Below are positions 60,687 to 64,000 of a stretch of 64,000 nt of DNA, one piece after another. Origin of the DNA: Odontesthes bonariensis. Lineage: Eukaryota; Chordata; Actinopteri; Atheriniformes; Atherinopsidae. Location of the stretch: the NCBI RefSeq assembly GCF_027942865.1, contig NC_134515.1, positions 11,833,339 to 11,897,338 on the forward strand, given 5' to 3'. Position numbers and translations under genes: made by a program. The first letter of the stretch is position 1; each line of letters opens with the position of its first letter. The notes beneath the pieces were generated by a model. It ran no database searches, was not told the origin of the DNA, and saw nothing but the letters and a program-made list of their open reading frames with translations.

Positions 60687-61817
60687 GTGAGACACAGAGG
60701 GCATGAAACAATATGTCAAGATGAAAGGAGGGGCTTTATGTGTTTGATATTAGGCTTTTATTTAACCCTTCAGGCTTTTGGCTTCATTAAAAACAGCTTA
60801 AAACAACCCTGAGTTTTCTGGAAAACCTGCAACTGTTCTCAGCCTATAAAGAAACCAGAGACATTTGATGGGTTGAGCTATAAGCTTTCATTGTAAATGA
60901 CTGAATTTGCCATCATGTTTCTCTATCTATCTACATACATGGACCTAAAATAATGATTGTGTCTTTAAAATGTTGATGCAAAGCATGCACTGCTCTAAGC
61001 TTTAAAGGTAAAACTATGCATATGCTGCCCCGGGTCATAATGTGTCAGTATCAAGCATGGTTTAGTTTATAGGAGAAATAGGAGCGTCGCAGTATACCAA
61101 TAGTGATGATCATTCTGATATTGAAAAAAATTAAATATTGATAATTGTGTTACACATGTGATAATGTTGTGATTTGATGTCAGCTAATTAAATCAAAACA
61201 TGACTGAAAGCAGATAGTTTATGTACTTTTACAGTCACACCTCAGCTGAAGTGTAATTCAGTTGCCAAAAAAATAGGCAAAAAAAATAATATATATATAT
61301 ATTAATTAGTCTGATAACAACATACTTTTTAACATTTTTATTTCTATCAAAATAATACTGTTGTGAAAATGCTTTAGGACGTAATAATTGTGTAGTGACA
61401 ATCAGATATTGTTACAGCCCTTTCATCAATCTATCCTGTTTCAGCTTTTCCAGATTCCACCTCTGGTTGAATGCATAACTCTGTCACAAAGTTTTATTCT
61501 TTTCATCATGCCATGCAGTTTCAGATTCTTTTCCAACATGACAAAATTATAGGATTCAACAAAACCATTTTTGTGCATTTGCATTTAAATCCATTATATA
61601 ACTAACTGTGCAGCTACTTTGTAAAATGAACACTACCACACTTGACTCATGTGATACCTTTTTTATAATTTTTTTTATATGCATTTACAGGATCTACAAC
61701 AGAATGTGTTCCGGCAACATTGGAATAGCAGTGAAAACAGCAGGAGCTCTAGCTGCGCTGGTGTCCATTTTCATCATCGGATATGTGACAGGCTACTATG
61801 TGCATAGGTGTTCATAG
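60592..61817 (+). CDS. smim1: smim1 (small integral membrane protein 1, Vel blood-group homologue)
   Basis: Single-pass membrane protein; in humans SMIM1 carries the Vel antigen on red cells and inserts with its C terminus outside. Two coding exons, 60592-60686 and 61691-61817, give 73 residues (human 78). The Arg at the junction is split AG|G. The N-terminal part has QYDRWNEDN, matching the human YSRWEDG region. The C-terminal part RIYNRMCSGNIGIAVKTAG, a hydrophobic span LAALVSIFIIGYVTG and the end GYYVHRCS match human RLCTGKLGIAMK and GYLTGYYVHKCK. The cysteines before and after the membrane span are kept. An in-frame TGA at 60568-60570 fixes the start. The donor is GAG|GTGAGA and the acceptor ATTTACAG. 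AATAAA at 62053-62058 or ATTAAA near 61915 may end the transcript. Confidence 0.92.
61691..61817 (+). CDS. smim1: smim1 coding exon 2, membrane span and C terminus
   Basis: Forty-one codons plus stop TAG (61815-61817) after an ATTTACAG acceptor. It contains the single membrane span and the near-invariant GYYVHRC end. Confidence 0.93.
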
Positions 61818-62555
61818 CAGAGCCCTGTCAAGAACGAAGAGTTTGGGCACTGTAGATCCATTTTTGATGATAAAGCTTTTGACTGCAAATGTTTTGGTTT
61901 TTTATTTCCATCACAGATTAAATAATAATACCGATCTCACACATGCATTTATTGAGCAGGAACAAAACCTTCTGCAGCTCTGACAAAGCATTCCTGACGG
62001 ATGCTTCTGTGGACACCACGTGAAATACAACACTGTCAGTTCAGACAATGTACAATAAACAGTGATGATACATTTATAATAACAAGACAACATAGCCAGC
62101 TTTAGACTGAGGATACTGACTATAAACAGTTTATACAGCTCTGTTGTCAAATATATCAATTTCAAGTTAAATTTTTACTGCAACAGAAATATAATTACTG
62201 TGATTACCATTTTACACAAAAAAATCTGCTTTCAATACAATAAAACAACCATATGCATGCACTTATATCGAATACAATCAATTAACTCTCCGGACCAGCT
62301 CGATGATTGATAGCAGATGATATTTCACAAATGTCATTTCAATGTTTCGGTCCGACTCCTAAAACCAACTTCAGCAAAACGAATGCACCTCCAAATGATT
62401 CCACACGGAATATTTCACGCTTCGTGTCCTCAAGTGTTCAACAAGAATTCATCGATCGAGCTCTGACAGGATGTGTTTAACGTTCTGCCCATGAGTCGCA
62501 GTCATCACAGATTGGCTCGTGCAGCAGCATCTGCTGTTTCTGGAAAGAAAAGCTC
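61818..62555. other. 3'-to-3' region between convergent smim1 and mad2l2
   Basis: Holds the 3'UTRs of both genes. Plus-strand AATAAA at 62053-62058 could serve smim1. Plus-strand TTTATT near 61896-61903 and 61948-61953 (AATAAA on minus) could serve mad2l2. If both are used, the two transcripts overlap by roughly 100 bp or more. Confidence 0.5.
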
Positions 62556-62594
62556 CTACGTTTTCTGGGCTCTCTCTTCCACATAGAGCTGCAT
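62556..62594 (-). CDS. mad2l2: mad2l2 last coding exon
   Basis: Thirteen codons: [12 protein letters not shown] and TAG (plus-strand cta 62556-62558). The acceptor is CTTGAACAG. Confidence 0.93.
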   Translation of the reverse strand: MQLYVEERAQKT

Positions 62595-63989
62595 CTGTTC
62601 AAGAAAAACAACCAAATATAACATTAAAACACGAGGTGTTTCAACATGACATTAATGATACTTTAGCAAACAGAAATTGTCTGAACTACATAATTAAACC
62701 TCAACTTCTTTTTTTTTTTTTTAAATGACAAATCAAAGATAGGGATCTTTAAGCTCACCTTGACAATGTCAGACGTCATGGACTTGAGTGGAATAAGTCT
62801 CGGCTCCTTCATGTGAACTTCCTGTTCATCAGCAACTATCCATGGAAAATCCTGAATGTGACAGACACATGCATACAATTATTCTGCGTTTACATGTTCA
62901 AGTTTGTCGAGCAAAATCTTGCAGCTGTCTAAATGCATCAAGTGTTAATCTGTAGATTTAAAAAAACATACCTTAATGACTTGAACCTTCTCCATATTGC
63001 GTGTGGCGGCATCTCTGGTATGCACAAGAACTGTGAAAGAACACCCTGTAGCACAGAAACAATTCTACATTTAATTTCCAACTTTGCTTTTTTAATTTTA
63101 GTCAAATGTCTTCCATACGTTTTTATTTTCAGCTCAAAGAGATTAAGCTGATTGTTTGCTAATTTCTTGTTCTTTCAGGTTGTATTTTCAGGAAAGCTAC
63201 TGCTCATACAAACCTGAGGGAGAGACTACTTGGGGCCAAGACAATTTTTTTTACCCTTACAGGTTTACCGTTCCTCTCAGAATTTGCCCAAACCTTGCTT
63301 CCTTTGCCATGACTGGCAAAAATTAATGCAAAGAGCAAGCCTGAACAAAAACATGAGAAACAATCGAAGCGTTTGATTCACAGAGTGAGTTGGGCCACTT
63401 CTCATCCTGATGGGAACACCGATTTGTAAAAGTGTCTTATTAACTGTGTGTGCGATCAACTACAACTTTTGCACATGATACCCTACTAAATTCAGTGAGC
63501 AGCATAAGTTACAGACTGACACAGGTCAACAAGACTTCTCTCATTGAGTTTCTTCTTAGACATCTTTAGTTGTATCACTTTAAAACATCTTTAACAATAC
63601 TGTAAAACCAATTTATTGTTGTTGATTTATTTCAATAAAAAAACAGCTAATTTACATGTGAAAATAATACAATAATCTGTTTTGTTACCTGGTGGGTTAT
63701 TACTTAAAACCGCATCACACACGCTGATCTTCAGGATGAAAGCCCTCAAAAGCTGTTCCACATGTAACAGCAACGTGTCCGAGCTGTGATGACAAAAGTC
63801 ACAGTTACTGAGCAGGATCACCCTTAAAATGTATTTCAGAGTAAGCAAGCTATTTATAGTCATTGCTGATTATAATGTGAAGGGAAACCTGATGGACAGA
63901 AGAGGAGGTTGGGAAATCTCAAACACAAATCGCTCCACTGGATGATGCTCTTTGTCCATGATGACCACTACCACCTTCTCTGCATCATT
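62556..63989 (-). CDS. mad2l2: mad2l2 (REV7), last five coding exons; 5' part outside the window
   Basis: HORMA-domain adaptor. In the known family it is the second subunit of translesion DNA polymerase zeta (with REV3) and part of shieldin, which limits end resection. Exons on the minus strand: 63989-63889, 63783-63689, 63045-62972, 62851-62759, 62594-62556. Phases agree and encode 133 residues corresponding to human residues about 78-211. Blocks are [94 protein letters not shown] and [12 protein letters not shown]. These cover the HORMA beta-sheet and the C-terminal seat-belt that closes over REV3 or SHLD3 peptides. Identity to human is very high. Roughly 77 N-terminal residues lie beyond position 64000. 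It is convergent with smim1. Confidence 0.96.
62759..62851 (-). CDS. mad2l2: mad2l2 seat-belt exon
   Basis: Thirty-one codons in phase 0: [20 protein letters not shown], then [17 protein letters not shown] acceptor, AAG|GTGAGC donor. Confidence 0.95.
62972..63045 (-). CDS. mad2l2: mad2l2 exon with [14 protein letters not shown]
   Basis: Two bases + 24 codons: [20 protein letters not shown], then QVIK. CTACAG acceptor, AAG|GTATGT donor. Confidence 0.95.
63689..63783 (-). CDS. mad2l2: mad2l2 exon with [12 protein letters not shown] helix
   Basis: One base + 31 codons + one base: [20 protein letters not shown], then [19 protein letters not shown] acceptor, G|GTAACA donor. Confidence 0.95.
63889..63989 (-). 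CDS. mad2l2: mad2l2 exon encoding human-equivalent residues 78-111
   Basis: Thirty-three codons plus [22 protein letters not shown], then [11 protein letters not shown]. The acceptor is CCTCATAG, 11 bp inside the window edge. The donor AG|GTTTCC is weak. Confidence 0.93.
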
Positions 63990-64000
63990 CTATGAGGTAA

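Overview
The window is nuclear DNA of a ray-finned fish, very probably a teleost. It holds vertebrate genes split by GT-AG introns, (CA)n microsatellites, and many decayed Tc1-like transposons, tRNA-derived SINEs, LINE 3' ends and other dispersed sequences typical of teleost genomes. I see no prokaryotic features, CRISPR, rRNA or intact tRNA genes. Family identifications rest on remembered protein and repeat families; no database search was run.

Layout. 1-24 kb has no gene I can recognise. It is AT-rich and carries Tc1/mariner fossils (about 6.7-8.2, 10.3, 12.4-12.9 and 19-20.3 kb), two of them interrupted by younger insertions, plus LINE and SINE remnants at 15.7-17.4 kb. From about 24.8 to 50.2 kb the minus strand carries a complete spen gene (SHARP/MINT, msx2-interacting protein). 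I could place all 15 coding exons with consistent splice phases, giving a predicted protein of 3,542 residues: four RRMs, a very long regulatory middle in one 7.8-kb exon, and a C-terminal SPOC domain. 50.2-55.5 kb is intergenic, with a 381-bp inverted-repeat element flanked by TTA and a CpG/NRF1-motif patch near 54 kb that may mark an unrecognised short transcript. 55.6-58.9 kb (minus) is tmem82, six coding exons, 348 residues. 60.6-61.8 kb (plus) is smim1, the Vel blood-group protein homologue, two coding exons, 73 residues. From 62.6 kb to the right edge (minus) lie the last five exons of mad2l2 (REV7), whose first part is outside the window.

The genes are not an operon. spen is a nuclear corepressor scaffold acting in Notch/RBPJ and nuclear-receptor repression; mad2l2 is a HORMA adaptor of translesion polymerase zeta and shieldin; tmem82 and smim1 encode membrane proteins. 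Their human counterparts all lie in 1p36, so the window looks like a compacted and rearranged piece of that ancestral block. tmem82 and smim1 are divergent across about 1.7 kb; smim1 and mad2l2 converge, with stop codons about 740 bp apart.
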